In this document: positions 1-7,174 of the stretch, piece by piece
Position numbering within the stretch: position 1 is the stretch's first letter
How the letters are laid out: the number at the start of each line of letters is the position of its first letter
NCBI GenBank assembly: GCA_025925615.1
Contig: JAICLN010000025.1
Span: 1 to 19,192 of the forward strand
Origin: Actinomycetospora sp.
GTDB taxonomy: Bacteria > Actinomycetota > Actinomycetes > Mycobacteriales > Pseudonocardiaceae
Direction of reading: 5' to 3'
DNA length: 19,192 nt
Notes under the pieces: generated by a model
Seen by the model: only the letters and a program-made list of their open reading frames with translations
Database searches by the model: none
What the model was told of the DNA's origin: nothing
Translations under genes and position numbers: made by a program

Positions 1-1260
1 CGAGCTGCCCTGCTCGGCGAGCGGGGCGTCCGGGTCGAGCGGGAGGTCGACCGCACGCAGCACGGCGAGCATCCGGGCACGCGGCACCGGCCCGTCCGCC
101 AGCGCCCCGGCGACCGTGCGGGCGTGCGGCAGCGTCGGGCGCTGCGGCAGCAGGAGCAGCGGGTCCCCGACGTCGACGGTGCCCGCGTCCGCGCGCACCG
201 CGCCGGAGAGCACCCGCAGCACCGTCGTCTTGCCGGCCCCGGACTCGCCGGCGAGCGCGACGAGCTCGCCGGGCGCGACGTCGAGCCGGTCGAGGACGAG
301 CGCGTCGCCCCGGCGGCCGGGGTAGCGGACGCGGACTCCGGTAAGGCTCACGCCATGTGGACGAATGTGGTCGCCGGGACGACCACATCCGTGCACCTGG
401 ACGGAGTCCATGATCGCTCCGACCCGGGCGGTGTCGTGGAACCGCGCCCCGACCTCGCGGATCGGCCGGTACGCCTCCGGGGCGAGCAGGATCGCGACGA
501 GCGCCGGTCCCAGCCCCAGCGACCCGTCGACCACCCGCAGCCCGGCCGAGACCGCGACGAGCCCGACCGACACCGTCGCCACCAGGTCCAGCGCCGTCGT
601 GGACAGGAACGCCACCCGCAGCACCGAGCCGGTCGCGCGCCGGTGGGCCTCGCCGACGCGGGCCACCTCGTCGACCTGCCGCCGCGCGCGGCCGAACAAC
701 CGCAGCGTCGCCAGGCCCGTCACGACGTCGAGCACGTGCCCGGCCAGCCGCTCTCCCGTGGCCCACTGCCGGGCCGCGCGGGCCTGGGTGGCCCAGCCGA
801 CGAGGGCGGCGAACACCGGCAGCAGCGGCAGCGTCAGCGCCACGACCAGGGCGGACGGCGGGTCGGTCACCACCAGCCCGACGAGCACCAGCGGCGGCAG
901 CACCACCGCGAGGACCAGGGCCGGCAGGTAGGAGGTGAACCACGCGCGCAGGTCGTCGATCCCGCCGGAGGCGAGCTCGCGGCGCCGCCGCCCACCCGGG
1001 TCGCGTCGCTCGGCGTCGGGGTCCCGGGCGTCGAGCAGGCGTTCCCGCAGCGGTTCGACGACGCGGTCCGCCGTTCCGGTCGCGACCCGCGGCGCCACGG
1101 CCGCGACGAGGGCCCGCACGACGAGGGCCGCGGCGAGCACCGCGAGCGGCACGAGCGGCGCCGACCAGGCCACGAGCGCCGCGACCAGCAGGCCCGTCGC
1201 CACGAGCGCCGCCGCGTCGGCCACCGCCCCGACCACGCCCAGGCCGACCTGGGCGCTCAC
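1..1260 (-). CDS. cydD: CydD-type ABC exporter subunit of cytochrome bd assembly (3' end beyond window)
   Basis: Membrane ABC transporter half of CydDC, which exports reduced thiols (cysteine/glutathione in the characterised family) and is needed for cytochrome bd maturation. 420 codons are visible and the C-terminus lies outside the window. Residues about 10-290 are hydrophobic segments typical of an ABC transmembrane domain, followed by a nucleotide-binding domain whose Walker A motif GESGAGKTT is at residues 338-346. The Q-loop region (LLLPQRP) follows; signature and Walker B are off the edge. The GTG start overlaps the cydB stop by four bases (GTGA), implying translational coupling. However, the same frame stays open upstream and encodes [14 protein letters not shown] just before this GTG, which resembles the usual CydD N-terminus, with GTC (1305-1303) where a start would be expected. 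The linker at residues about 288-310 has unusually many A/T-ending codons. Identity is strong from order cydA-cydB-cydD; CydD rather than fused CydDC cannot be settled. Confidence 0.88.
   Translation of the reverse strand, partial: MSAQVGLGVVGAVADAAALVATGLLVAALVAWSAPLVPLAVLAAALVVRALVAAVAPRVATGTADRVVEPLRERLLDARDPDAERRDPGGRRRRELASGGIDDLRAWFTSYLPALVLAVVLPPLVLVGLVVTDPPSALVVALTLPLLPVFAALVGWATQARAARQWATGERLAGHVLDVVTGLATLRLFGRARRQVDEVARVGEAHRRATGSVLRVAFLSTTALDLVATVSVGLVAVSAGLRVVDGSLGLGPALVAILLAPEAYRPIREVGARFHDTARVGAIMDSVQVHGCGRPGDHIRPHGVSLTGVRVRYPGRRGDALVLDRLDVAPGELVALAGESGAGKTTVLRVLSGAVRADAGTVDVGDPLLLLPQRPTLPHARTVAGALADGPVPRARMLAVLRAVDLPLDPDAPLAEQGSS
365..388. repeat. Perfect 9-bp inverted repeat inside cydD
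   Basis: ATGTGGTCG (365-373) and CGACCACAT (380-388) are exact inverted arms around a 6-nt centre. A further ATGTGG lies at 355-360. It falls in the linker between the transmembrane and nucleotide-binding domains of CydD, where codons such as TGT, GGT, CGT, ATT and CTT cluster. Function unknown; it could be an in-frame palindromic insert or simply a local hairpin. Confidence 0.5.
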
Positions 1261-2339
1261 CCCCGGTAGGGCCGGCCGGGCGAGGCGCAGCAGGCGCGGA
1301 TCGACGGGGCCGCGCCGCCGGGTCGAGCTCCGCTGCGCGGCGTCTCCCGTAGTCCCCCCGCCACCTCCCGCCCGGTGGCCACCCGCCGCCGGAACACCCA
1401 GTACGAGAACGCCTGGTAGGCCAGGACCCCGGGCAGGATCAGCACGCCGCCGACCGTGATCACCCACAGCGCCTCGGGCGACGACGCCGCCCCCGCGATC
1501 GTCAGCGAGAACGCCGGCTCGAGCGTCGAGGGCAGCACGACGGGCAGGTGCGCGACGAAGGCCGCGACGACGCCACCGAGCACCGCCAGCGAGGCCGCGG
1601 CGAACGCGAGCCCCTCCCACCGGCGGGCCGCGGCGAGCCCCGCCACGACGGCCAGCACCGCGACGGGCACGGCCACGGGGGCCGTGACCCCGGCGAGCAC
1701 GGCGACGACGACCGCCGTCACACCCGCCGTCGTCACCGCGACCCGCCGTGCCCGGACGCGCACCGGCCCCGTCGTGCGCAGCCCCAGGAACGCCGCGCCC
1801 TGCAGCAGCGCCGCGAGCACGCCGAGCAGCGCGCCGGCGAGCGCGGGCCACGAGACGAGCGGCGCCAGCGAACGCCCCACACCGGACCCGGCGACCGCGC
1901 CGCCCGGACCGAGGGCGAGCCCCGTCGTCGCGAGCGCCACCACCGATCCGAAGCCGGCCGCGCTGACCAGCGACGAACCCGCGAGGACCACCTCGCAGCG
2001 GCGCCGCCAGGCCACGGAGTCGACCTTGCCGCGGAACTCCAGCGCGACGCCGCGCGCCGCGAGGGCGAGCAGGACGACGACCAGCGGCAGGTACAGCCCG
2101 GACAGCATCGCGGCGTACCAGGCGGGGACGGCCGCGAAGGTCACGCCGACCGCCGCGACCAGCCACACCTCGTTGCCGTCCCAGACCGGGCCGACGGTGC
2201 GGATCGCGGCGCCGCGCTCGTGCTCGTCGCGCCCGAGGACGGCGGCGAGCATCCCGACGCCGAAGTCGAAGCCCTCTCCGACGGCGAAGAGCACCCAGCA
2301 GAGCACCACGAGCGCGAACCAGAGGGTCGCGAGATCCAT
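1257..2339 (-). CDS. cydB: Cytochrome bd ubiquinol/menaquinol oxidase subunit II
   Basis: Membrane subunit II of the cytochrome bd terminal oxidase, which oxidises quinol and reduces oxygen at high affinity without pumping protons. The 360-residue product begins [20 protein letters not shown] and has the family signatures GFDFGVG near residue 24 and WDGNEVWL near residue 53, then multiple hydrophobic helices. Length fits the family (about 330-380). The ATG at 2339 is preceded by GGAGG at 5-nt spacing, and the gene starts 13 nt after the cydA stop, so the two are co-transcribed. The last roughly 30 residues ([16 protein letters not shown]...) are low-complexity and read across DNA that in another frame encodes a CydD-like N-terminus. 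The stop may therefore lie further downstream than in relatives. Identification is firm; the C-terminal tail is the uncertain part. Confidence 0.95.
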   Translation of the reverse strand: MDLATLWFALVVLCWVLFAVGEGFDFGVGMLAAVLGRDEHERGAAIRTVGPVWDGNEVWLVAAVGVTFAAVPAWYAAMLSGLYLPLVVVLLALAARGVALEFRGKVDSVAWRRRCEVVLAGSSLVSAAGFGSVVALATTGLALGPGGAVAGSGVGRSLAPLVSWPALAGALLGVLAALLQGAAFLGLRTTGPVRVRARRVAVTTAGVTAVVVAVLAGVTAPVAVPVAVLAVVAGLAAARRWEGLAFAAASLAVLGGVVAAFVAHLPVVLPSTLEPAFSLTIAGAASSPEALWVITVGGVLILPGVLAYQAFSYWVFRRRVATGREVAGGLRETPRSGARPGGAAPSIRACCASPGRPYRG

Positions 2340-2352
2340 GACTGCCTCCGGG

Positions 2353-3867
2353 TCAGTAGCTGGGCTCGAGGACGGGGTCCTCGTCGGGGGTGTCGGTGGG
2401 TTCGGGGTGCAGGTCGACGAGGTCGGCGCGCGACACGTGCAGGACCAGGCGCACCCAGACCACCGCGAGCACGCCGTAGACCAGCGCGAACCCGGCCAGC
2501 GACGCGACGAGCTCGACGGGGGTGAGGGTCGGCGAGACGCCGTCCGCGGTGCGGAAGAGCCCGAAGACCAGCCACGGCTGGCGCGCGGTCTCGGTGAACA
2601 GCCACCCGAACGTCGCGGCCGCCGCGGGCAGCGCCGGGATCGCCGGGAGGACGCGGGTGAGCCAGCGGTCCCCGAGCGCGAACCAGCCGCGCCCGTCCGG
2701 CTCGAGGTCCCGCCCTCGCCGCGTGCGCCAGAGCACCCATGCCGCCACCGCCGTGGCGAGCACCCCGAACCCGATCATCAGCCGGAAGGTCCAGTACGCG
2801 ACCGGGATCCACGGCGTGTACTCCCCGGGGCCGAACTGGCTCACGTACTGCGCCTGCAGGTCGTCGATGCCCTGGACCGTGGCCGTCGGGTCGCCGGTGG
2901 CGAGGAAGGAGAGCAGCCAGGGGACGTCGAGCGAGGTCGGCTGGGCGTGGCCGGGCCGCTGGACGGCGAACAGCGAGAAGGGCGCGTGGGAGGTCGTCTC
3001 GTAGAGTGCCTCGGCCGCGGCCATCTTCATCGGCTGGACCTCGGTCATCACCTTGCCCAGCACGTCACCGGTGAGCGCGACCGCGATGCCGCCCGCGAGC
3101 GTGGTCCACGCCCCCACCCGGGCGAGGAGCCGCCAGGTCGGGGCGGCGTCGTCGTCATCGGTCGACGACGGGGCTCTCCTGCCACTGGACGCAAGCAGTT
3201 GAGGGGAGCACGCCGATAGGGCTCCGCTGGCACCGGGTCGTGGCCGCCACCGGCGCCACACCCCGAGCGCCAGCAGCAGGGCCCCGCCGGCCATGAACGC
3301 GCCCGCGATCGTGTGCGGGAAGGACGCCACGACGACCTCGTTGGTCATCAGGGCGCCGAAGCTGCCCAGCCGCGCCCGACCCGTCGTCGGGTCCAGGGAC
3401 ACGCCGACCGGGTGCTGCATGAACGCGTTGGCCGCGAGGATCACGTAGGCCGAGATCAGGGTCCCGATCGCGACCACCCAGATCGTCGCGAGGTGCACCG
3501 GCGGCCGCAGCCGGTCCCGGCCGAACCACCACAGCCCCAGGAACGTCGCCTCCAGGAAGAAGGCGAGCATCCCCTCGATCGCGAGTGTCGGACCGAAGAC
3601 GTCGCCGTAGTACTGCGCGAACGCCGACCAGGAGAGCCCGAACTGGAACTCCTGGACCAGGCCCGTCACGACCCCGACGGCGAAGGTCGCCATCAGCAGC
3701 TTCCCGACGAGCATGGTCGCGCGGCCGTGCCGCGGATCCCCGGTGCGCCACCACACCGTCTGCAGGCCCGCCGTCAGCGCCGAGAGCGAGATCGACAGCG
3801 GGACGAAGAGGTAGTGGTAGACGGTCACGACGGCGAACTGCAGCCGTGAGAGCTCCAGTGCGGTCAC
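2353..3867 (-). CDS. cydA: Cytochrome bd quinol oxidase subunit I
   Basis: Haem-carrying subunit I of cytochrome bd oxidase, 504 residues. Recognisable haem ligands are His18 (in VTVYHYLF), His185 (ASFPHTIAGA) and Met364 (YWTFRLMIG). Quinol-loop residues Lys281 and Glu286 lie in QPMKMAAAEALYE, and the conserved TETARQPW block (Glu426) is in the C-terminal part. The Q-loop looks short, as in the non-enterobacterial subfamily. The GTG start at 3867 has AGAGGAG (3881-3875) at 7-nt spacing. It is the first gene of a cydA-cydB-cydD operon and diverges from a BlaI-type repressor gene across a short spacer with repeated inverted half-sites, so repression by that regulator is a reasonable inference. 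Oddity: residues about 211-235 (ASGALSACSPQLLASSGRRA) sit in a loop and use rare codons (CTA, CTT, AGT, AGG, AGA), suggesting an in-frame insertion that leaves the catalytic residues intact. Confidence 0.96.
   Translation of the reverse strand: MTALELSRLQFAVVTVYHYLFVPLSISLSALTAGLQTVWWRTGDPRHGRATMLVGKLLMATFAVGVVTGLVQEFQFGLSWSAFAQYYGDVFGPTLAIEGMLAFFLEATFLGLWWFGRDRLRPPVHLATIWVVAIGTLISAYVILAANAFMQHPVGVSLDPTTGRARLGSFGALMTNEVVVASFPHTIAGAFMAGGALLLALGVWRRWRPRPGASGALSACSPQLLASSGRRAPSSTDDDDAAPTWRLLARVGAWTTLAGGIAVALTGDVLGKVMTEVQPMKMAAAEALYETTSHAPFSLFAVQRPGHAQPTSLDVPWLLSFLATGDPTATVQGIDDLQAQYVSQFGPGEYTPWIPVAYWTFRLMIGFGVLATAVAAWVLWRTRRGRDLEPDGRGWFALGDRWLTRVLPAIPALPAAAATFGWLFTETARQPWLVFGLFRTADGVSPTLTPVELVASLAGFALVYGVLAVVWVRLVLHVSRADLVDLHPEPTDTPDEDPVLEPSY
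3163..3237. other. Atypical in-frame insert-like segment in cydA
   Basis: About 75 bp read as residues 211-235 of CydA, with rare codons unlike the rest of the gene and no counterpart I recall in CydA relatives. It contains an imperfect 15-bp direct repeat at 3171-3185 and 3219-3233 (12 of 15 match) and small inverted repeats (GGAGC/GCTCC). The core AGCACGCCGATAGGG (3209-3223) plus the flanking CACTGGA (3183-3189) recurs in the spacer between nucS and the HIT gene. A small dispersed repeat is the simplest reading, but with two copies this is not proven. Confidence 0.45.
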
Positions 3868-3894
3868 GACGCGACTCCTCTCGCGCGACAGGTC

Positions 3895-3929
3895 CTACGA
3901 CGCCTCGTAGTATCTACGACGCAAAGTAG
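3895..3929. promoter_or_regulatory. Probable BlaI-type operator between cydA and the repressor gene
   Basis: Four half-sites in alternating orientation: CTACGA (3895-3900), TCGTAG (3905-3910), CTACGA (3914-3919) and GTAG (3926-3929). They are spaced about 9-11 bp centre to centre, so they lie on the same helical face. Adjacent pairs form perfect palindromes, for example TCGTAG-TAT-CTACGA. The TAC/GTA core resembles the TACTACA/TGTAGTA half-sites of known BlaI/MecI operators. The site overlaps where promoters for both divergent genes should lie, including a TAGATA hexamer (3916-3911) as a possible cydA -10. Confidence 0.65.
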
Positions 3930-3943
3930 TACGACATTCTTCG

Positions 3944-3970
3944 TTGACACACGGTGTCGCTGGGTACACT
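3944..3970 (+). promoter_or_regulatory. Promoter of the BlaI-type gene, probably leaderless
   Basis: TTGACA (3944-3949) and TACACT (3965-3970) form a near-consensus -35/-10 pair with a 15-nt spacer. Transcription would begin about 7 nt later, at or next to the GTG at 3978, giving a leaderless mRNA. This supports the 3978 start over the in-frame GTG at 3954, which lies between the -35 and -10. Confidence 0.6.
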
Positions 3971-3977
3971 CGCCCGC

Positions 3978-4364
3978 GTGGCCCTCGGAGAGCTCGAACG
4001 CGCGGTCATGGCCCAGCTGTGGTCGGCCGACGCGCCGCTCACCGTGAGGGACGTGCACGATCGACTGGAACGCGAGCTGGCCTACACCACCGTGATGACG
4101 GTGCTGGGCCGGCTGGCCAAGAAAGGGCTGGTCCGCCAGGAGCGCGACGGCAAGGCCTACCGCTACGCGGCCGCCGCCAGCCGGGAGCAGATGGCCGCCG
4201 AGGTCATGATCGATGCGCTCGGGGACGTCGGCGAGGACCGCACGGCCGCACTCGTGGCGTTCGTCGACCGCGTCGGGCCGGCCGAGGCCGAGGCCCTGCG
4301 CCGCGCGCTGGACACGCCCGCGGGAACACCCCCGCCCACCCCGCCGCGATCACCCGAGTCGTGA
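3978..4364 (+). CDS. BlaI/MecI/CopY-family winged-helix repressor
   Basis: A 128-residue transcriptional repressor. It opens with LGELERAVMAQLW, the usual family N-terminus, and the recognition region AYTTVMTVLGRLAKKGLV at about residues 37-54 is the signature of BlaI/MecI proteins. The C-terminal half is the dimerisation region that is cut by the partner protease in characterised systems, and the last 15 residues are Pro-rich. The start at GTG 3978 is chosen because a TTGACA/TACACT promoter places transcription onset at this codon. It is followed after 32 nt by an M56 metalloprotease gene, the standard BlaI-BlaR pairing. It is divergent from cydABD, with phased half-sites between, so autoregulation and control of cytochrome bd are likely. 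No beta-lactamase gene is in view, so a role in antibiotic resistance is not supported. Confidence 0.92.
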   Translation: MALGELERAVMAQLWSADAPLTVRDVHDRLERELAYTTVMTVLGRLAKKGLVRQERDGKAYRYAAAASREQMAAEVMIDALGDVGEDRTAALVAFVDRVGPAEAEALRRALDTPAGTPPPTPPRSPES

Positions 4365-4396
4365 TGATGGGCACCTGCGCGCCACACTGACGTGTC

Positions 4397-5323
4397 ATGG
4401 CGTCGGTGTGGTTGACGGGGCTCGCCCTCGTGCTCGCCGGACCCGTGCCTGCCCTGCTCGCGCGCGCCCGGTGGACCCGCGCCGTGCCCCGCGCCGCCAT
4501 CGTCCTCTGGCAGGCCGTCGCCGTGGCGGCCGTGCTCGCCGCGGTCGGGAGCGCCCTGGCCGCGCCCGAGGCGCTGCTGCGCGTCCTCACCCACCCCCAG
4601 GACCGCACCGGCGTGCCGCTGGTGATCGCCGTCGGGGTCGCCGCGCTCCTCGCGAGCCTCATCGTGGTCCGACTGCTGGGCGTCCTCGTCCTGCTCGCCG
4701 TGCGGACCCGGGTGCGCCGGGCCCGCCACCGCGACATGGTCGACCTGCTCGCCCGCGCCGAGCAGAACCTCGCCGTCGGGTCGCTCCGGTCCGGGACCGT
4801 GCTCCGCGTGCTCGACGGCGCCGTGCCGTTCGCCTACTGCGTGCCGGGGCGGGTCGGGCGCGAGGGCCGCGTGGTGGTCACCGGCGCGACGCTGGACACG
4901 CTCTGCCCGGACGAGCTCAGCGCCGTCATCGCCCACGAGCAGGCCCACCTCGCCGCGCGCCACGACCTCGTCCGCGAGGGCTTCACCGCGCTGCACCAGG
5001 CCTTCCCGGTCGTGGTGCGCAGCCGGGAGGCCCGCGACGCGGTGGCGCTGCTCCTGGAGATGCTCGCCGACGACGCCGGGCGGCGCACCCACGGCGACAC
5101 CGCGATGGCCGGCGCGCTGGACGCGTTCGCCTCGAGCGGGGCGAGCGTCGACGCGAACGACGAGGTGCTGATGCGTCGCGACCGGATCCGCGCCCACGTC
5201 CGAGGTGGGCGCGCCCTCGCCGTCGGGACCTACCTCGCCGCGGTCGCCCTCGTCGTCGTCCCCACCGTCACGATCGTCATCCCGTGGCTCGGCGAGGCGC
5301 TCCCGGTCGTCGGGGTGCGTTAG
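4397..5323 (+). CDS. M56-family (BlaR1-like) membrane zinc metalloprotease
   Basis: A 308-residue membrane protease, predicted to relieve repression by cutting the upstream BlaI-type protein. Hydrophobic segments lie at about 3-21, 33-55, 74-102 and 275-297. The zinc-binding HEQAH motif is at residues 180-184 in AVIAHEQAHLAARHD, with Glu221 (LLEMLADDAG) as the probable third ligand of the M56 fold. Unlike BlaR1/MecR1 (about 600 residues), it has no extracellular penicillin-binding sensor domain. What triggers it is therefore unknown, and sensing could be through the membrane segments or a separate protein. No clear Shine-Dalgarno precedes the ATG at 4397; co-translation from the blaI-type transcript is likely. 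Its stop overlaps the stop of a small convergent gene by four bases. Confidence 0.9.
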   Translation: MASVWLTGLALVLAGPVPALLARARWTRAVPRAAIVLWQAVAVAAVLAAVGSALAAPEALLRVLTHPQDRTGVPLVIAVGVAALLASLIVVRLLGVLVLLAVRTRVRRARHRDMVDLLARAEQNLAVGSLRSGTVLRVLDGAVPFAYCVPGRVGREGRVVVTGATLDTLCPDELSAVIAHEQAHLAARHDLVREGFTALHQAFPVVVRSREARDAVALLLEMLADDAGRRTHGDTAMAGALDAFASSGASVDANDEVLMRRDRIRAHVRGGRALAVGTYLAAVALVVVPTVTIVIPWLGEALPVVGVR

Positions 5324-5472
5324 GGCTGACGGTCCGGCTTGTCCCCCGGCCAGTCCCGCATGGCGCCGTTGTCCCGCCCGCGGTGTGCGCCCCGGCGCCG
5401 GTTGCGCCAGCGGCCCGCGTAGTCGGCTCCCTGCAGCAGCGCCATCACGGCGACCACCCACCAGCACAGCAT
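5320..5472 (-). CDS. Small membrane-protein candidate (50 residues), hypothetical
   Basis: A short frame beginning MLCWWVVAVMALLQGADYAGR. Residues 2-14 are one short hydrophobic segment, followed by a basic stretch (RWRNRRRGAHRGR) and an acidic/polar tail, which predicts an N-out single-pass or membrane-surface protein by the positive-inside rule. The ATG at 5472 has an excellent Shine-Dalgarno (GAGGGGAG, 5486-5479) at 6-nt spacing, which is the main reason to accept it; an in-frame upstream start at 5511 lacks this. It lies 71 nt downstream of meaB on the same strand and its stop overlaps that of the M56 protease. I do not recognise the family and assign no function. Confidence 0.55.
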   Translation of the reverse strand: MLCWWVVAVMALLQGADYAGRWRNRRRGAHRGRDNGAMRDWPGDKPDRQP

Positions 5473-5543
5473 CGTCGACTCCCCTCGCCCGGGGAAACGG
5501 TACCCACTCACCAGGCGTCAGCTCGGGAGCGACACGCGCTGAG

Positions 5544-6512
5544 TCAACCCTCGTCCACGGCCGCCTCCCGCAGCCGGTCCGCCGCTGCGAACGGGTCCAG
5601 CCCGCCCCCGGCGACCTCCCCGGCCAGGGCGTCCAGCGCGGCCGATCCCGACACCGCCCGGAGCTGTGCGCGCAGGTCGGCGAGGGCGATCGCCTCGATC
5701 TCGGCGCGGGCGCGGTGGCGCCGGCCCTCGTCACCGCGGCCGTGCTCCACCATCCAGGCGCGGTGGTCGTCGAGCGCGGCGAGCAGCTCGTCGACGCCCT
5801 GCCCGGCCGACGCGACCGTGCGGACCACCGGGGTGCGCCACCCGGGGCCGGTCTCGCGCCGCGTCATCGCCATGGCGTTCTGCACCTCGCGGACGGTGGC
5901 GTCGGCGCCCTCCCGGTCGGCCTTGTTCACGCAGAAGACGTCGGCGACCTCCAGCACGCCCGCCTTCGCCGCCTGCACCCCGTCGCCCATCCCGGGCGCG
6001 AGCAGCACCACGGTCGTGTCCGCCAGGGCCACGACCTCCACCTCGGACTGCCCGACCCCCACGGTCTCGACGAGCACGACGTCGCACCCGGCCGCGTCGA
6101 GCACGCGCAGCGCCTGCGGGGCGGCCGCCGCCAGCCCGCCGAGGTGCCCGCGGGTGGCCATGGACCGGATGAACACCCCGGGGTCCGTGGCGTGCTCGCT
6201 CATCCGGATGCGGTCGCCGAGCAGCGCGCCCCCCGAGAACGGCGAGCTGGGATCCACGGCGAGCACGCCGACGCGCCGGTCCTGCGCGCGTAGCGCGGAC
6301 ACGAGCGCGGACGTCGTCGTCGACTTCCCGACGCCGGGTGACCCCGTCAGCCCGACGACGACCGCGTGCCCGGTGTGCGGGGCGAGGGCCGCCGCGAGGT
6401 CCCGGGCCCGCGGGCCCGCGTCCTCGACGAGCGAGATCAACCGGGCCACCGCCCGGGCGGATCCGCCCCGGGCGCGCGCGACGAGGTCATCGAGGTCGGT
6501 GCGGGGCGCCAT
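5544..6512 (-). CDS. meaB: MeaB/ArgK-family GTPase, chaperone of acyl-CoA mutases
   Basis: G3E-family P-loop GTPase that loads and protects the B12 cofactor of methylmalonyl-CoA mutase and related mutases; 322 residues from the chosen ATG. Walker A GSPGVGKST is at residues 57-65, the AVDPSSPFSGGALLGDRIRM block at 85-104, ETVGVGQSE (Walker B/switch region) at 149-157, and the guanine-specificity motif NKAD at 196-199. The frame extends 18 residues further to an ATG at 6566, but MAPRTDLDDLV is the more typical start. It is divergent from the epimerase gene across 122 bp. Its likely client here is the ethylmalonyl-CoA mutase at the right end of the window, though a methylmalonyl-CoA mutase elsewhere in the genome is equally possible. 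Confidence 0.93.
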   Translation of the reverse strand: MAPRTDLDDLVARARGGSARAVARLISLVEDAGPRARDLAAALAPHTGHAVVVGLTGSPGVGKSTTTSALVSALRAQDRRVGVLAVDPSSPFSGGALLGDRIRMSEHATDPGVFIRSMATRGHLGGLAAAAPQALRVLDAAGCDVVLVETVGVGQSEVEVVALADTTVVLLAPGMGDGVQAAKAGVLEVADVFCVNKADREGADATVREVQNAMAMTRRETGPGWRTPVVRTVASAGQGVDELLAALDDHRAWMVEHGRGDEGRRHRARAEIEAIALADLRAQLRAVSGSAALDALAGEVAGGGLDPFAAADRLREAAVDEG

Positions 6513-6621
6513 CCGGCCGATCCTGGCATCCCGGGCGGTGGCACCGGCGCGTCCGGAGGGGATCACCCGCTCGAGGTCGGGGTGGTGGCCGTCACCTGCT
6601 GTGCGTCTCGATTCAGTCGCT

Positions 6622-6627
6622 TACTGT
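6622..6627 (+). promoter_or_regulatory. -10-like element of the epimerase gene
   Basis: TACTGT ends 7 nt before the ATG at 6635 and there is no Shine-Dalgarno, so a leaderless transcript is likely. No convincing -35 is visible in this GC-rich stretch. Confidence 0.35.
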
Positions 6628-6634
6628 CCCAAGC

Positions 6635-7141
6635 ATGCCAAGTGAGGCGCAGACAGCAGCGGTGGACACGAGCGTGGGCATCGTGGCCGTGGACCACGTC
6701 GGGATCGCCGTCCCCGACCTCGACGAGGCCATCGCCTGGTACGCGCAGACCCTCGGCCTCGAGGCGACGCACACCGAGACCAACGAGGAGCAGGGCGTTC
6801 GCGAGGCGATGCTGCACGCGCCGGGCGACCGCTCGGGCGCCGCGGCGGTCCAGCTGCTCGCCCCGCTGAGCGAGTCCTCGACGATCGCGAAGTTCATCGA
6901 CCGCAACGGTCCCGGCCTGCAGCAGGTCGCCTACCGGGTCACCGACGTCGAGGCCACGGCGGCGGCGCTGCGTGCGAAGGGCGTGCGCCTGCTCTACGAG
7001 AACGCCCGCCGCGGCACGGCCGACTCGCGGGTGAACTTCGTGCACCCCAAGGACGCCGGCGGGGTACTCGTCGAACTGGTCCAGCCCGCGGGCGGCGACG
7101 CGCAGCACAGCGGAGCCGGCGCATCCGGCCCACAGCACTAG
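6635..7141 (+). CDS. mce: Methylmalonyl/ethylmalonyl-CoA epimerase (VOC fold)
   Basis: A 168-residue glyoxalase/VOC-fold enzyme that interconverts 2R and 2S isomers of methylmalonyl-CoA and, in organisms with Ccr, ethylmalonyl-CoA, feeding the mutase. Characteristic segments are DHVGIAVPDLDEAIAWY (20-36), SSTIAKFIDRNGPGLQQVAYRV (81-102 region), and NFVHPKDAGGVLVELVQP (134-151). Probable metal ligands by family comparison are His21, Gln73 and Glu147. The fourth position, often His in the GLHH motif of other epimerases, is Gln-Gln (96-97) here, which I believe is common in actinobacterial versions. The ATG at 6635 is preceded by a -10-like hexamer rather than a ribosome site. It lies 84 nt upstream of ccr on the same strand, which supports a role in the ethylmalonyl-CoA pathway. 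Confidence 0.92.
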   Translation: MPSEAQTAAVDTSVGIVAVDHVGIAVPDLDEAIAWYAQTLGLEATHTETNEEQGVREAMLHAPGDRSGAAAVQLLAPLSESSTIAKFIDRNGPGLQQVAYRVTDVEATAAALRAKGVRLLYENARRGTADSRVNFVHPKDAGGVLVELVQPAGGDAQHSGAGASGPQH

Positions 7142-7174
7142 AGCCCGGAGTCACAGCAACCTTCCTCGTCGCCC

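Noticed and set aside
124..1269. 381-codon open frame on the plus strand
   Set aside because: Antisense to cydD, which has a Walker A motif and membrane helices in the opposite strand.
3954..3977. Upstream GTG start for the BlaI-type gene
   Set aside because: It lies between the -35 and -10 of the best promoter, and the family N-terminus begins at the later GTG 3978.
3954..5323. Beta-lactam resistance locus
   Set aside because: The repressor and protease families fit, but there is no beta-lactamase or penicillin-binding protein gene in view and the protease has no sensor domain.
4163..5734. 523-codon open frame on the minus strand
   Set aside because: Lies antisense to the BlaI-type and M56 genes, whose family motifs are clear; low-complexity composition.
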